Positions 36,351 through 50,516 are shown, numbered from the stretch's first letter. The stretch: 64,000 bases of DNA from Epiperipatus broadwayi (GCA_028023455.1 JAQFVV010000013.1:10268579-10332578); one strand, 5' to 3'. Notes: generated by a model from the sequence alone, not told the origin. Translations and numbers: made by a program.

Positions 36351-37205
36351 AAAAACTTCTTTTATAAATTAAAATGAGCAAATGTGAAAACAATAAAAAT
36401 TAATTAGTAAAAGCTTTGAAATGCAATTAGTTTATAAGATTTATGATTGATAATGATATTGAAATTGTATTAATTAAAAGACTATGTAAATTATTGGTAA
36501 GGTAGTAAATTAATCTAAGCAAAAGATTAGATCAAAGCAAATATAAAAATAATTAAAAACAGACTTAAGATCAAAATTAAAAAACTATGTCACTATGGCC
36601 TATTCTTATTTAGTCTGGTCTGCATTTTGTTATTGAATCAGTTGGGATTGCTATTAGTGTTATTGCTATAGTCAGGTTTGTGATATATAATCTGATCTGC
36701 AATCTATGAATCAGTCTGGTCTGCAATCACTGAACCAGTCTAGTTGACATTTATTGTTTGAATCATTCCAGTATTCATTTGTGCTCTTACATTACCCATT
36801 GCTCCAAAGATTGGGATATTTGGAAACTGTAAATGCAGTAGCTGCTGTCAATATCTCTGCAAAAGTTGTGGATCTAGCAAAATGCATGCTAGATTTCTTT
36901 AGAAGTGTTCAACAACTTTATACCCTAGTTCTCAGAAAAATCAACTATACTCATCTGGAGCCAATACCCAAAAACAATGCCTAAGCCCTAAAGGAGATGT
37001 CACTGCATACTCTCTTTTCCACTGTTGAGCCAAAGAAATGAAGACAAGCCCTGGAACCATTGATGGAGATCAAAAAGCCAAACAGTTGGAAAATTCACCC
37101 AAATGAAAATCTAGATAAAGATACTTTTAAATAATGGTCTATAGACACTTTATATTTATTTAAAATGAACTTTAATTAATGAAGGACTATCATATTTTAG
37201 TCTGA

Positions 37206-37206
<1 letters not shown>
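36351..37206. other. Non-coding DNA with short degenerate tandem repeat
   Basis: At 36612-36745 the motif TCTGGTCTGCA / TCTGATCTGCA with TGAATCAGT recurs about three times with irregular spacing. A frame at 36754-36984 is open but matches nothing I know. Confidence 0.45.

Positions 37207-37252
<46 letters not shown>
37207..37252. repeat. (TA)n microsatellite
   Basis: About 22 TA units. Confidence 0.95.
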
Positions 37253-37254
<2 letters not shown>

Positions 37255-37786
37255 TTGTAAATTTCAATATTATATTGTTATATTAAATATGTGTGTGTTT
37301 GAGTAAATATTAATATTTGCTTAAATATTATTTGGTCTATTCACTCTCTCTCTTGTCACTGTATCACTATTAATTTAAGAGTATAGTTATTTTTATGTAT
37401 TAAGTTAAATGTTCTGGACCCTGGTTAAGAGTATGAGCTAGCCATAGGATATTTCAAGTGCTGGATTGTGTGCCTGTCATCCAAAGCATGCTGACTATGT
37501 AACTTATGATTGGCTGGCACCTGAAGTTGATCCTCAAAGACAAATAAAATTCTTTGGATGGCAGGGGTTTGAATTCAGCAGTTGAGCAGGGCCATGGTCC
37601 GAAAATGTGATCATGTTATGCTTTGTATAGCTTGATCTGATTGGGTATCATTGATGGCTGTGCTGTCAATGGTATTCTTCCCTCTGCTTGAAGAGTCAGT
37701 CTGTTCCCATAGTTTTTTAAAATTATTTTAAAAGGATTTAAACCCAGTTAATTCTAGCAAGATTAAGCTTTATTCAGGGGACCTGG

Positions 37787-37790
<4 letters not shown>
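37253..37790. other. Non-coding stretch, GC-richer second half
   Basis: No gene. 37410-37710 is less AT-rich than most of the window and may be old repeat DNA. Confidence 0.4.

Positions 37791-37832
<42 letters not shown>
37791..37832. repeat. (TA)n microsatellite
   Basis: About 20 TA units at the border of a GC-richer block. Confidence 0.95.
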
Positions 37833-37834
<2 letters not shown>

Positions 37835-38296
37835 TCCGATATCTCTAATATTCTGGGAATAAGGCATGGGTCCCATGCCACCCAGAACATCCCCAGGTTG
37901 TGGATAGGGGCATGGCCTTCAGATATGAAGGTTAGCTGCGAATAAGCAGAGTACTGTAAATAAGCAGTCGCTGACAATGGGACAACATTCACTATCAGGA
38001 AGTGGTGAAAGAGACAGTGGCATGTTTACTTCTATAAAGTGCCACAATTCCTATGACGGTGGATGTATAATGGCGAGTGTTGACCGCCATTAAATAAGTC
38101 AACACCCTGCTGGGTGCTGGGTCAGCAACGGCATTTCTTCCAAGTCAGCAGAAGATCACTAGAGGTGACAACGATGAGGAGGAAGCGGTAGTTGGATTTT
38201 CATTTTATGGGATTTGGCTAGCGCACTAAGCCTATTATAGAGGTTATTGCTGGGCAAAGAAGGCAACGGGAAACCACTTTGTCTTATAATTCCCTT
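37835..38296 (+). mobile_element. GC-richer block, possible RTE/BovB-related 3' end or SINE
   Basis: Composition rises sharply compared with both flanks, and the block is bracketed by (TA)n tracts (37791-37832 and 38318-38404). Its end holds AAGAAGGCAACGGGAAACCA (38257-38276). This resembles the AAGGCAAyGGsAAACCAC signature near the 3' ends of RTE/BovB-type LINEs and their SINEs. There is no coding frame. The assignment rests on this one motif. Confidence 0.5.
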
Positions 38297-38315
38297 GTTT
38301 TATTTTTTTATTATG

Positions 38316-38317
<2 letters not shown>

Positions 38318-38404
<87 letters not shown>
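38318..38404. repeat. (TA)n microsatellite
   Basis: About 43 perfect TA units. Confidence 0.97.
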
Positions 38405-40171
<1,767 letters not shown>

Positions 40172-41400
40172 TATTAAACTTAAGTCGAGCGTGAATGGCT
40201 ATATAGATTTGTAAAGTTATATTAGGGGAGGGTAATCTTAGGTTATTTGTTTCATAGTTGAATTAGGTCAATGGATTGGATATATTGGTGTAATTAGTAG
40301 ATGTAGTATGAGATTCGCTATGGGCAGAATTGCTATTTTATGCCGCACACACTCATTTTGCCTATGGGAGGAATTATAAGATGGAGACCACAGTTCCTTC
40401 CTATGGAGTTTTTTATTATTGCTCTCATCATCAGATAGATGTAATATTCCTATTTGATGAGAAGCAGTTTCTTTTCTTAACCTAATTGTGCTGCTGTATT
40501 CGTATTACATTGAACACATCAATATATCAGATGGATTGAAGTTTGGTTTGACTGCGAACCTTTGGCCTAAGTTAAACAAGGATTGAATATTTTCTTTTCA
40601 AATGCAAATCTATGTAGTCTATTCATACTTGACACTCTAAATAAAGATGCATTAAATTTAAGTTGGGTATAGACGCTTGCATGGGTTCTTTACCGGTTGA
40701 TTATGTTTTTGGTTTTCATATTTGATCAAAATATATAGACATTCGGTAAATACTGATATCTTACGGTGAGTTTCTAAGATCTATTTATGTTGGATGTCTT
40801 TTAAGTTATTGGTGTCAATGCGGTGTCTTATGATGAACACCATTGTGTTTCTTGTATTCCCTATGCAATTGACGGTATCAATGATTTTGTATTTTGATCG
40901 TTTATGTTTATTTTGAAATGTTTTTTGACCGTGTAATCTATGTAACCGATCTATACTCAACATTAAAAACACATTTTATAAACCCATCTATGTGAGTTTA
41001 TAAAAAAATTAAAATGTAAACTTATAATATTATAAAAATTAAAATGTAAATTTAAATTCTAAAATCAAATTAAAATCCAAAGTAAAAGTTATTCTAAAAT
41101 AATGCTAAATTTTATATATGTGCATAAATAAATGTTTGTGTTAATTACTCGCAGTGGCTTATTTTATTCTTTTTTAAAATATTCTTAGATAAGGATTTAT
41201 TATATTATTTAATCTCTGCTACTCCTTGAGCTAGTGACATGGGCTAATGACCGGATATCAAAATATATAAAAAAAAATAATTTTTTTTGACTTACGTATC
41301 TGCCTACTTTATAAATTTTCCTAGGTTCAAATGCCTAGATGGCACCCTGTAGTGTAGATGACATTAAGCTCCTTTCTCCGAATCATTATAATATATTATA
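40172..41400 (+). repeat. Modular repeat M, copy 2 (order B-A-L-C)
   Basis: Module B (40172-40645) precedes module A (40655-40995), the reverse of copy 1. The same AT linker L (about 41000-41075) and module C (41105-41400) follow. Module A here has about 80 bp of extra sequence in its middle (about 40750-40840). Identity to copy 1 is obvious but well below perfect, so the two are old. Confidence 0.82.
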
Positions 41401-41569
41401 ACCCTAGTAATAGCAGTGTAAATACCACAGAAGTAGATTTGATGAATATCATGTGTGTGTGCACTTACACATACATATATAAGAGAAAAAATGTGCAGTT
41501 CGTAAATAAAAGAGCACATTAAGATCTTTTTAGTTTTGCCTATTTCAAAACATGTTTCTCAGTGATGAA

Positions 41570-42340
41570 AGTTTATTCATAAAAAAAAAAAACAGATACA
41601 AATACAATTAGAAAAAGGTTTACAAAGGAGTGGTTACATGGTAAAATAAAAATTCAGGAACAACATGGTGAGAAGGGAAGGATACATATGAAAAGGGAAT
41701 GGGAAGTGAAAAGTGTGTGTAAACCCAGGCCAAGAATAGTCTTTGGTGCAAGTCCAAGATGCACATCTTCATTAAGCAAGAGATCACAAGAGTCACAAAC
41801 ATTTAATGGTTGAGTCCTGTAATAGAGGCTGAGGATGGGAGTTGGAGGATTGCCCAAGTGGCTAGTTTGGTATATCTGGTTTTGAGAGAGTGAGTTAAGT
41901 CCAATAGTTTTTGATTCACTGAGTATAATCTCTAGTCAAAAATAATAGCACATCGGAGCAGTCAGAGTGAATAGATGAGGAAAACTGATAGTCTGATACT
42001 TGTGAAGACCCCTGTTTCTATGGATTCTTGAAGGTTGAAGATGGTGTTCCTGTGTGATGAAATGCAGGAGTTGATGACATGTCTCACTCCAAGCAGAAAG
42101 GGACATTTGAGTAGAAAGTGCTGAAGGGTTTCATTGCTGTTTTTACAGAGTTGGCATAGGGGAGAGATCTTGGTGAAACCCCTACTGTTGACCAAAAATT
42201 GATTAGTGGGAAGGGAGTGAAGGTTGATTTTGAGGAGGAAATCGAGGAAATTTTGCCTCGAAAGACCACCTTTTGAATTTGCAGATTAATTGAGTATTGG
42301 TTTTGATAGAAAATAGTAGGATGAATTCAAATCTAGAAAA
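41570..42340 (-). pseudogene. LINE-A copy 5: ORF2 C-terminal domain and 3' UTR
   Basis: Read on minus, a KFKRW block near 42270 and INLHSLPTNQF near 42190-42225 correspond to KRWYLEP and LNLTSLPTNHF of copy 4. The open frame 42195-41962 carries the cluster CQLCKNSNETLQHFLLKC (about 42152-42099). One frameshift separates the two parts. A polyadenylation-like AATAAAC precedes the end near 41572. EN and RT are missing. Confidence 0.8.
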
Positions 42341-43644
42341 AAGAGTTAGGAATTAACTTTTTTTATTGTAAAAAAAACATGAAAAATCAGTAAAGAATTT
42401 TTTTTTTGTAATGTGTAAACAAAAGAAAGCAAATGACTATTTCTTTTGTTTAAAAAAAACAAATGAATATCTTTCTCTGGGGTCCAAGTCAATAGATATC
42501 ATCACTATGGTAGGTGCTGTAGATAACAAAAAAGATATACAGTACATGCAATGGCTAATGAAGCTGAAGGTAAGTTTTAGCAATCAACACTGGTCCAGTG
42601 TAGATTGATGGAATTCTAAACTGCAAAATAAAAGTTATAGCAGTGGAAGTGCACAGTGTAGAGAAGAATTCGCCTTGCTGCTAACTGAAATTGTAAGCTT
42701 ATAATAGAAGCCATAAGAATGTTTTACTATAGCAGGGGATCTTTTGCTATGAAAGGCTAAACAAGAAAAAGTAGCACATCAGTTGAAAAACCCTGAATAT
42801 GCAGCTTGATCCAGTAAATGATACCTATGTGAAATTATATTTCCACCTCTTATACTTTGCCAGAAAAAGAAAAACACTAAACACAGTTAAATTGCTGAAA
42901 AACTTGTATCTTTCTTCTCATCATATATTAAACATGTAAGTTAGCTTTGTATTAGTATAGGGCATATCAAATACATATAAGTTTTTTAGCAATTTTCTGA
43001 AAATTTACTAAAAGGTCGAACGTAATTGTGGAAGATAAAACATATTTAAAGCCTAGGAGGGAAGACAATATATTAAGATATTAAAAGATTAAGCAATTTT
43101 TTTTTTATAATATGGAAAAAGACTAAATTTATCAATATTAAAAGAAATTCAATATTGGGTAATGGTATCCATTATTTTATATATCAATTATTAATATAAA
43201 CTCAAATTGAAAGTATATTAGGTGAGTTGTGTTTTTCTTCATATATATAGTTAACAGTAAGGACTAAAATAGATGAACTGTTTGTTAAAAAAAATACATT
43301 TTTACATTTTTGGAGGGAATAATATAAATAAAAACATGTTTCAACAAAAAAGAAAACTTTAATCAAAATTATTCTATATACTCAATTATTATTGATATTA
43401 TAAAAATATTTGCAAATCTAGATGCATAAATGAAAATGTGTAAATGAAAATGTGCACATCAACTATATCTTCTTTTGTAGTTATAATTTTCACTTTTTTT
43501 CCTGTTTATCTTCATAAAGCTTCAAGGGTTGAATTTAAATATATCTTTTTTTATAGAAGTTCTCATAAACTTTTTCTTTTTGTAGCTTTAAATTTTCATT
43601 ATGATGATAGCTTTAGATTTTCAATGTAGGTTAACATAATTAAA
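42341..43644. other. AT-rich DNA without recognisable gene
   Basis: A frame at 42411-42608 contains a strong donor-like AAG|GTAAGT near 42569-42577, but no homology or acceptor partner makes it a gene. The rest is unstructured. Confidence 0.45.
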
Positions 43645-44085
43645 ACAGGCAAAATTCTCCATACAATAGTGCCAGTCAGTGCAAGCCAGAGTAATCAATG
43701 GATGCCAGAAGGCTTGGATGTAAAATCCCTGTCTAGTTTCTACTCATCTAATATCTCCAGAATAATTTCTTGCTTGTGGCTTTCATTAGTGCCACTCAGT
43801 GCAAGCAAGGATAATCAATGGATGCCAGAAGTTATTTGCATAAAATCCCCATCTAGTGCCTGCTCATCCAATATCCCCAGACTAGTTTCTGGCTTGTGGC
43901 CTTAATCAGTGAGAAACTAGTCTAGGGATATTGGATAAGTAGGCATTAGATGGGTATTTTATGCACAAACCTTCTAATATCCATTGATTACTCTGGCTTG
44001 CACTGAGTGATTGTACTGTATGGAGAGTTTTGCCTGTTTTAATAATAGTTATGAGTAAGCATAAGAAACAGTGGTCATGTGATGT
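43645..44085. mobile_element. Family F foldback element, copy 2
   Basis: Two units in one orientation (each with GTGCAAGC, AATCAATGGATGCCAGAAG and the CCAATATC-CCAGA segment) are followed by one unit in the opposite orientation from about 43915. The left end GGCAAAATTCTCCATACA is answered by TGTATGGAGAGTTTTGCC near 44017-44034. The right end is the family's GAGTAAGCATAAGAAACAG and CATGTGATGT sequence. Confidence 0.8.
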
Positions 44086-44106
44086 TTAGTAGGTTAACAT
44101 GAATTA

Positions 44107-44162
44107 AATTTATTTATTATAATATATATATATATATATATATATTATAATAAATAAATTCA
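44107..44162. repeat. Palindrome with (TA)n core
   Basis: AATTTATTTATTATAATATA is answered by its complement after 11 TA units. Confidence 0.85.

Positions 44163-44165
<3 letters not shown>

Positions 44166-44209
<44 letters not shown>
44166..44209. repeat. (TA)n microsatellite
   Basis: About 21 TA units between two family F pieces. Confidence 0.95.
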
Positions 44210-44212
<3 letters not shown>

Positions 44213-44290
44213 GTTTTGCCTGTTTTAACAACAGATATACACAAGCATAAGAGGTGGTAGTCATGTTATGTTTATTGGCTTAATTTCAGG
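44208..44290 (+). repeat. Family F end fragment
   Basis: GAGTTTTGCCTGTTTTAACA and the CAAGCATAAGAGGTGG / CATGTTATGT end match the right ends of other copies. The rest of the element is missing. Confidence 0.7.
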
Positions 44291-45638
44291 TCAGGTTAGC
44301 ATAATCTGATAAGAATGTTTAAATTTAAATTAGCATATCATATAATTTTTAAAAAATTTTAATTATTGTTATTTTTTTAAGTAACTGTTTAATTGTTTAA
44401 AATATATTTTAGTGTTAATGCTTTCATAAATTGGCAATGTGTGTGACTTGATTTCAATACAGCTTAGAATTTGAGGGATTGTTTTCAAATTATTCCAGTA
44501 AAGTTATTTCAAAATAATTAAAATAAGCTGTTATATTTATTAATTTTTTGCTCAAAGCATTAGTTATATGGATATAGAAGTTTATGTTGGTGTTTGAACA
44601 ACCAGATGATAAACCTGTATGGTGCAGAGGTATCACCTTTAAAGATCATGCAGTACATTTTTATATTTTTTATTATTAGAAATAAAGTTTATTCTTGGAA
44701 AATCCATAAATAGTACTATTTGGTCAGATGATGATAACATATTTCTGTATCCCAGCATAATATTTTTGTTATTATGAGTAATGGATTAGCATTTAAGTAT
44801 GTGCATCCAAAAATTGTTACATTCTGCCCTGAATTTAGTAGTGACTAGATAAGTAGCCTGTTTATATTGCAACTCTTTTAACTCCTGTCAAAAGGTTGAC
44901 TGCTAATTTTATTGATTGATTGATTACTGATGAGAGTTTATTATCATTTTCTGTAATGCTGGATATACACTTTATGATTTTCTTCATGCTGACTCTCTGC
45001 TCTTATTCATTCTGTATTCCTTTTATATTTAATTTGATTAATTATTTTATGGCAATGGTGATGTGTTTGTCATCTTCCCATATTCACTTCTAATTTTTTG
45101 TACCATTACAATATGTATATATTCATAATGTAGAAAACATTTAGTGCTAAATATATATGTAATATTCAAGACTAAATCTCAATAGTATTATTACTATAGA
45201 TAATTGAAATATCTTCTAACCCTTTATTCAAACTTTGTTTGCTTCACAGATAGCATTGCCAAAATAATGGAACATTGTATAATATTATTTTATATATTTG
45301 ATTTTTAGCTAGCAATATGCAACTGGTTCTATTTTCTATATAGTATGTTTTGGGAGTTTTCAAAGTTTAAAATGATTATTGTATTAATTTTATTTTGTAT
45401 ACATAGTTTAATATATGTTTGTTTACTAGCTACTAAGATCTTTGCTGATTTAGTTTCATATTCCTTATGATTTGAATTTCCAATATGTTTAACATTCTTA
45501 AGGCTTATAGTTAAAAGATTACTTCTTACCATTGCTGTTTTATTCAGATTCTATGTTGTTTCTCAGGCAACACTGCTGAAATAATGAAATGTTAGTTGAT
45601 ACTGATAAGATGTGCTTTCTATATCTGAATTTCAGCTG
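44291..45638. other. AT-rich DNA without recognisable gene
   Basis: No coding frame or repeat recognised. Confidence 0.5.
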
Positions 45639-46300
<662 letters not shown>

Positions 46301-46313
46301 TATATATATATAT

Positions 46314-46386
46314 ATGATCAATAGATGGCGTTTTACCAAAAACACCGTCAAAGCATATGTTTGGTAAAACGCCATCTATTGATCAT
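46314..46386. mobile_element. Perfect 27-bp inverted repeat (73-bp hairpin)
   Basis: The left arm 46314-46340 (ATGATCAATAGATGGCG...) and the right arm 46360-46386 are exact complements over 27 bp with a 19-bp loop. The perfection of a GC-richer arm in this AT-rich DNA points to a recent mini-MITE or to a constrained hairpin RNA. No clear TSD. TA runs lie on both sides. Confidence 0.85.
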
Positions 46387-46684
46387 AAATACAAGCGTTA
46401 GCAAGTTTAACTTGTTTTTTTTGTTTTTCATATATATATATATAATCAGAATAATAGAAAGAACTTAAAAGCTCTCATTTATATTTATTTTATATAAATT
46501 CAGAATTTAAAATGAAAAAAGTTTCTTTTGCATGTCAAATTTTGAAGTACTTTTATACAAAAACAAATTTAAGAGACTAATGTTCAATTCTCATTATATA
46601 AAATAACAACTATAGTGATATTAACCTTTATAGTATAAATAAATAGTTGAATGATGTATTGCTTTAGAATTCTTAAAAAACTCG

Positions 46685-46765
46685 ACCATCAAAAGAGCCA
46701 GATCTGAGCTTGGATTCATGGATCTTGAGCTCTCAAGTCTACCAATATATCACTGCATCAAATAA
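46685..46765 (-). mobile_element. Degenerate tRNA-like SINE remnant 1
   Basis: Read on minus: an A-box-like GCAGTGATATATTGGTAGAC, then GATCCATGAATCCAAGCTC as a weak B box, then CTGGCTCTT. It shares GATCCATG-AT and CTCAG-TCT with remnant 2. Too diverged to fold as a tRNA. Confidence 0.5.
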
Positions 46766-46811
46766 CTCAACTAAAAAATAACCAAACAGTTAATTGTTCA
46801 GGAGTTTATAT

Positions 46812-46900
46812 GTTTAAACACAGAACACTAGAGCTGAGTTATGTAATCCATGGATTTTAAGAGTCAGTTACATTACTATTACACCAAACCCTGCATGTCA
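46812..46900 (-). mobile_element. Degenerate tRNA-like SINE remnant 2
   Basis: Read on minus: GGTTTGGTGTAATAGTAATG (A-box-like), AAATCCATGGATTACATAAC and CTCAGCTCTAGTGTTCTG. The order of parts matches remnant 1, about 50 bp away in the same orientation. Confidence 0.5.
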
Positions 46901-46904
46901 CTTG

Positions 46905-47270
46905 TATTTTAATTTGTCTATTATTAGATTATTTGCTATGACTCAAGGGAATCAATTGTTTCTATGTTAGTTAGATCTACTGATATTAAAATTAACTTTA
47001 CCAACATATATTTGACCAATTAATATGTAGTCACATTTAGAATTTTAATCTCCAGGTTTTGAATTTGAAGTTGTCAGAAGAATTTTTTTTTTTCAAAATT
47101 TTAAAAAGACCATTCCTTATGCATTTGAATTTAAATGGTCTGTCTTATGATGTTTTATTTAGCTAGGTAATTTTGACCGATTTACCGTCTTCTTCACAAC
47201 TTTTAATATAATTTCAATAAATTTTAGTATCTATATTAAAATTATATTGGCATCTCTGATGACAACTGGA
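46905..47270. other. AT-rich DNA without recognisable gene
   Basis: Nothing recognisable. Confidence 0.45.
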
Positions 47271-47274
47271 AATA

Positions 47275-47560
47275 ATCAGAAACTTAAGGAAATAAAAGAT
47301 TCACTATAAACTCATCAACACTCCTTTAATACTTTAAGCAAATAATTTTATTTATAACAGTTTCAACTGTACTAGCAGTCTTCGTCAGATAAAAGATTAT
47401 AAAAGCATTGAATTCAAGTGCACAAAGAATATGTTGTTTAAAGCTTTTGAAATAATATTAAAACAATGCAAAAATGAATTAGGTTTTAAGAAAATAATAC
47501 AGGATTACTTATATAAAATGTTATATACAAAAAGAAAACATTACAATTTGAAAGACAATT
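47275..47560 (-). mobile_element. PLE 3'-end remnant, second family
   Basis: Read on minus, an AT-rich UTR leads into the hairpin motif at 47341-47400 and then a short terminal segment. No EN or RT frame remains. The assignment rests on the hairpin and its surroundings, which parallel those of the two other PLE remnants. Confidence 0.5.
47341..47400 (-). ncRNA. Hammerhead-ribozyme-like motif in PLE remnant
   Basis: Read on minus: TTTAT, CTGACGA, one extra A, stem GACTG/CAGTT with a CTAGTA loop, GAAAC, TGTT, ATAAA. Flanking TTTAT and ATAAA can pair as stem I, and GAAA is intact, making this the best preserved of the three motifs. It departs from the strict hammerhead consensus by the extra base before stem II and the very short stem III. 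A short stem III is a known feature of PLE hammerheads. Confidence 0.45.
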
Positions 47561-49266
47561 ATTTTTAGTAGCGTAATTAGCTTTTATATCCATATGTGTG
47601 TATTAAATTATAGGTTTTAAAAATGAGATCTCCAATTAGTTTAAGAAATTAATGCTTGTTGATCAGCTTATAGATAAAATAATGAATTCAAAATTATATT
47701 ACTTTGTAGAGTGAGAATGACCCTTCAAAATGACCTGAACAACCACAAAATTAAAATAAAATATACAGACGCATAGAAAAAGAAATTACATTATTAACGA
47801 ATAGCTTATAATAAAAATATCATATATATATAACAGTCATGTACCGTAATAAGTCAAATTTTTATTTAACATTAAAATTAAGATTTTAATTTCATGTGTT
47901 AATAGAAATTTCTAAAATAATTATAAGAAAAAGGTGCGGGCTAGGGAACGGAGGGAGAGAAAATAATGAAATACTGAAAATTTTAAGTGATTTATACAAA
48001 TAAAATATTTTTTGTTTGTTTGTAAATAATTAAATTTTTTATGATCATTAGTAACTGCCTACTCATTTAATCCTTTATGAAAAGGAGAAAGAAGTGACGA
48101 AGTGATCTCCGAAATGCATTATCTCCCGCGAGAAAATAATTTTCAAGGAGATGAGGCGGAAGAGAAACTGCTATTAATATATATACTATGTATGAATTTT
48201 TCATCTCGCAAAATCATCTATTACGTTTTCTTTGATGTTTCTAGGGTCCAATTTTTTTCCCTCTTGAGCAATAATCTTTTCTCTCAAGCTTATCAGTTAA
48301 TCTTCATTCGAAGAAAAATGATTATTGTATTAGTTTTTTTAATTAAATCATATTTTCAAAAATTATCTCCTTGAGAATAAAAGATATTTAATCAGAAAAT
48401 TGATATACATTTATTCATATAGCATTTACAAATAATCTTTTCATCAGGAATTGAAAAATGAAACCTGTATATTATCAGTTTTCTACGTTATTTATTTATT
48501 TAATTAATCACGCAATCTATTTATAAATATATGTTTAACACAAATATTTATATATAGTAGATGGATATTTGTTCTGGTTCGATTATTCATACGTATGTGT
48601 ATACTTAATTTGTTTGTTTGTATGAATATAAAACTAAAAAAAAAAATAGAACACTGTAAAGCAAAACTTAGCGCTTTTTTTCAACTGTTATCTGCTAGAA
48701 CTACATACCAATGAGGATTTATAACGGCTTATTATTTTACTTTCTAACGAAGAATAGTTATATGATTATAGGCTAATTCAAGAAAAATTTGAATTTTATC
48801 TGGAATATTTTTTTTTTGAATATCGAAAAAATATTCTAACCTTTCTATATTAGACTTAACAATATATTCCAGAATATTGTATATTTAGAAATGGCATAAA
48901 ATGATATAGAAGAACTGGAATTACATACAATCAATAATATGCTGTCATAAACCAAACCATGCTAATGTAAGTTTTAGATGTCATTTTATTGTATATATAT
49001 ATTCAAAAAAAGTCATGGGCTAAAGTCTTTATTGACATATACAGTGGTAAAATTTAATCTTAATTTCATGAAGTAAAGTCATTTTTTCATGCATATGTCT
49101 CTTCCATTTACATCTGTAATGTGACATCAGTTTTCATGAATTACATTTTCTTATGTCTATTACTAATTTTCACCCAATCTTTATATGATAATAATGGTGG
49201 ACCTGTTCCATTGTCTAGTCCATGAGAACTTTCTGCTGGAATATATTCACACTCATTAGAATATGG

Positions 49267-49267
<1 letters not shown>
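47561..49267. other. AT-rich DNA without recognisable gene
   Basis: A GC-richer patch lies at 47934-48180, with a CTCAAGGAGAT-like motif appearing in inverse form near 48364. This is too short to call an element. The frame at 48102-48374 has no recognisable domain. Confidence 0.45.

Positions 49268-49331
<64 letters not shown>
49268..49331. repeat. (TA)n microsatellite
   Basis: About 31 TA units. Confidence 0.96.
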
Positions 49332-49332
<1 letters not shown>

Positions 49333-50410
49333 CTCTTTTCTATATTTATAATCTTGCATTAATTTTGTTTTAACATTCCTGTCTTTATCACAGCAGATAG
49401 TAACTAACTGTCCTATTGATTTTTTACATGTCTAAATCTGCAATTTCTTTTTAAGTGGCCATTTCCCCCCATAACAAAGAAATACCAAATCAGTAATTTG
49501 TTTTCTTTACTCCAATTGGGTAGTTTTAGAGAGTAACAATTCCTAAGCATTATCTAATATAGTTTTTTGTGTGATCTACTTTTCTATTGTGATTTACAAT
49601 TAAGGTCCAGTTTACTTAATAATACTTGTCTTAAATTATTATGTATTATTCTGTTTAATAGTTGTTCTAATAAACTATCATTTATCTGTAGGCCATAGTC
49701 ATAATCCTTTGCTCATGTCTTCAGTGCTATATCATATTTTAAATATTTTTCATGAAGTAGTTGCTTTCTTTTCCTTAATCTCAATTGTGCAACCTATTTA
49801 ATTATTGTAGGTGTGAAATAAATGTTTATTTTCCCCTTCAACTTCTGATATAAAACATCTTTGGGGATTCTAAGGTCCACATCAGTGTGGACACTTTTAT
49901 TTTATCATATGTCAGTTATGTCTTTCTCACTTTCATTTATGATCTTTCTATGTGATCCAAATAATTCTTTTACTATGTAATGTTATCTGTATCAAATTCA
50001 GAATGTTGTTGTTTACCTAATGCCATTTTTCTTTTTATATTAACTGCACCATTCTGTTATTATCCTAAATAGACTCTAACAATTGTTGAATTGCACTATT
50101 CTGCTAATTAATAGCCAGTCTGCTATTGTTTTCACAGGTTTTTCATAAGATGGTGAGTGTGTTCATTCTGCTATAAACTTCAGGTTTCCTGTAAACTATA
50201 GCCATTCTGCTAGGTCCTAATGATATAAATTTAACAACAGTCTGGCAGCATTTAACTTTTAACTAAATCTAAATACAACTTTGTGGTAACATTTAATATC
50301 ACTAAAAAATAGGAAAATAATAATTAATAGAAAACAGAAATTTCATTAGAAATCTCTACAGTCTCATGATAAGTTTCTGTGTGTGTGACATATAATTTAT
50401 TGCAGTGTTT
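49332..50410. other. AT-rich DNA without recognisable gene
   Basis: No coding frame or clear repeat. Confidence 0.5.
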
Positions 50411-50412
50411 AT

Positions 50413-50420
50413 CATGCAGT

Positions 50421-50458
<38 letters not shown>

Positions 50459-50466
50459 ACTGCATG
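50413..50466. repeat. Perfect palindrome 1 with (TA)n core
   Basis: CATGCAGTGACTTTATA and its exact complement flank a TA run. Confidence 0.9.
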
Positions 50467-50473
50467 TCCTTTA

Positions 50474-50509
<36 letters not shown>

Positions 50510-50516
50510 TAAAGGA
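50467..50516. repeat. Perfect palindrome 2 with (TA)n core
   Basis: TCCTTTATAATTAT and its exact complement flank a second TA run, beginning at the next base after palindrome 1. Confidence 0.9.

Noticed and set aside
36754-36984. Small protein gene with Ala/Val-rich middle
   Set aside because: No recognised domain, no supporting signals and surrounded by repeat DNA.
42411-42608. Host exon with strong donor AAG|GTAAGT
   Set aside because: No homology, no convincing acceptor and no neighbouring exon; such donors occur by chance in 64 kb.
48102-48374. 90-codon plus-strand frame in a GC-richer patch
   Set aside because: No domain. The hydrophobic, Ile/Phe/Leu-rich second half is what AT-rich DNA gives by chance.
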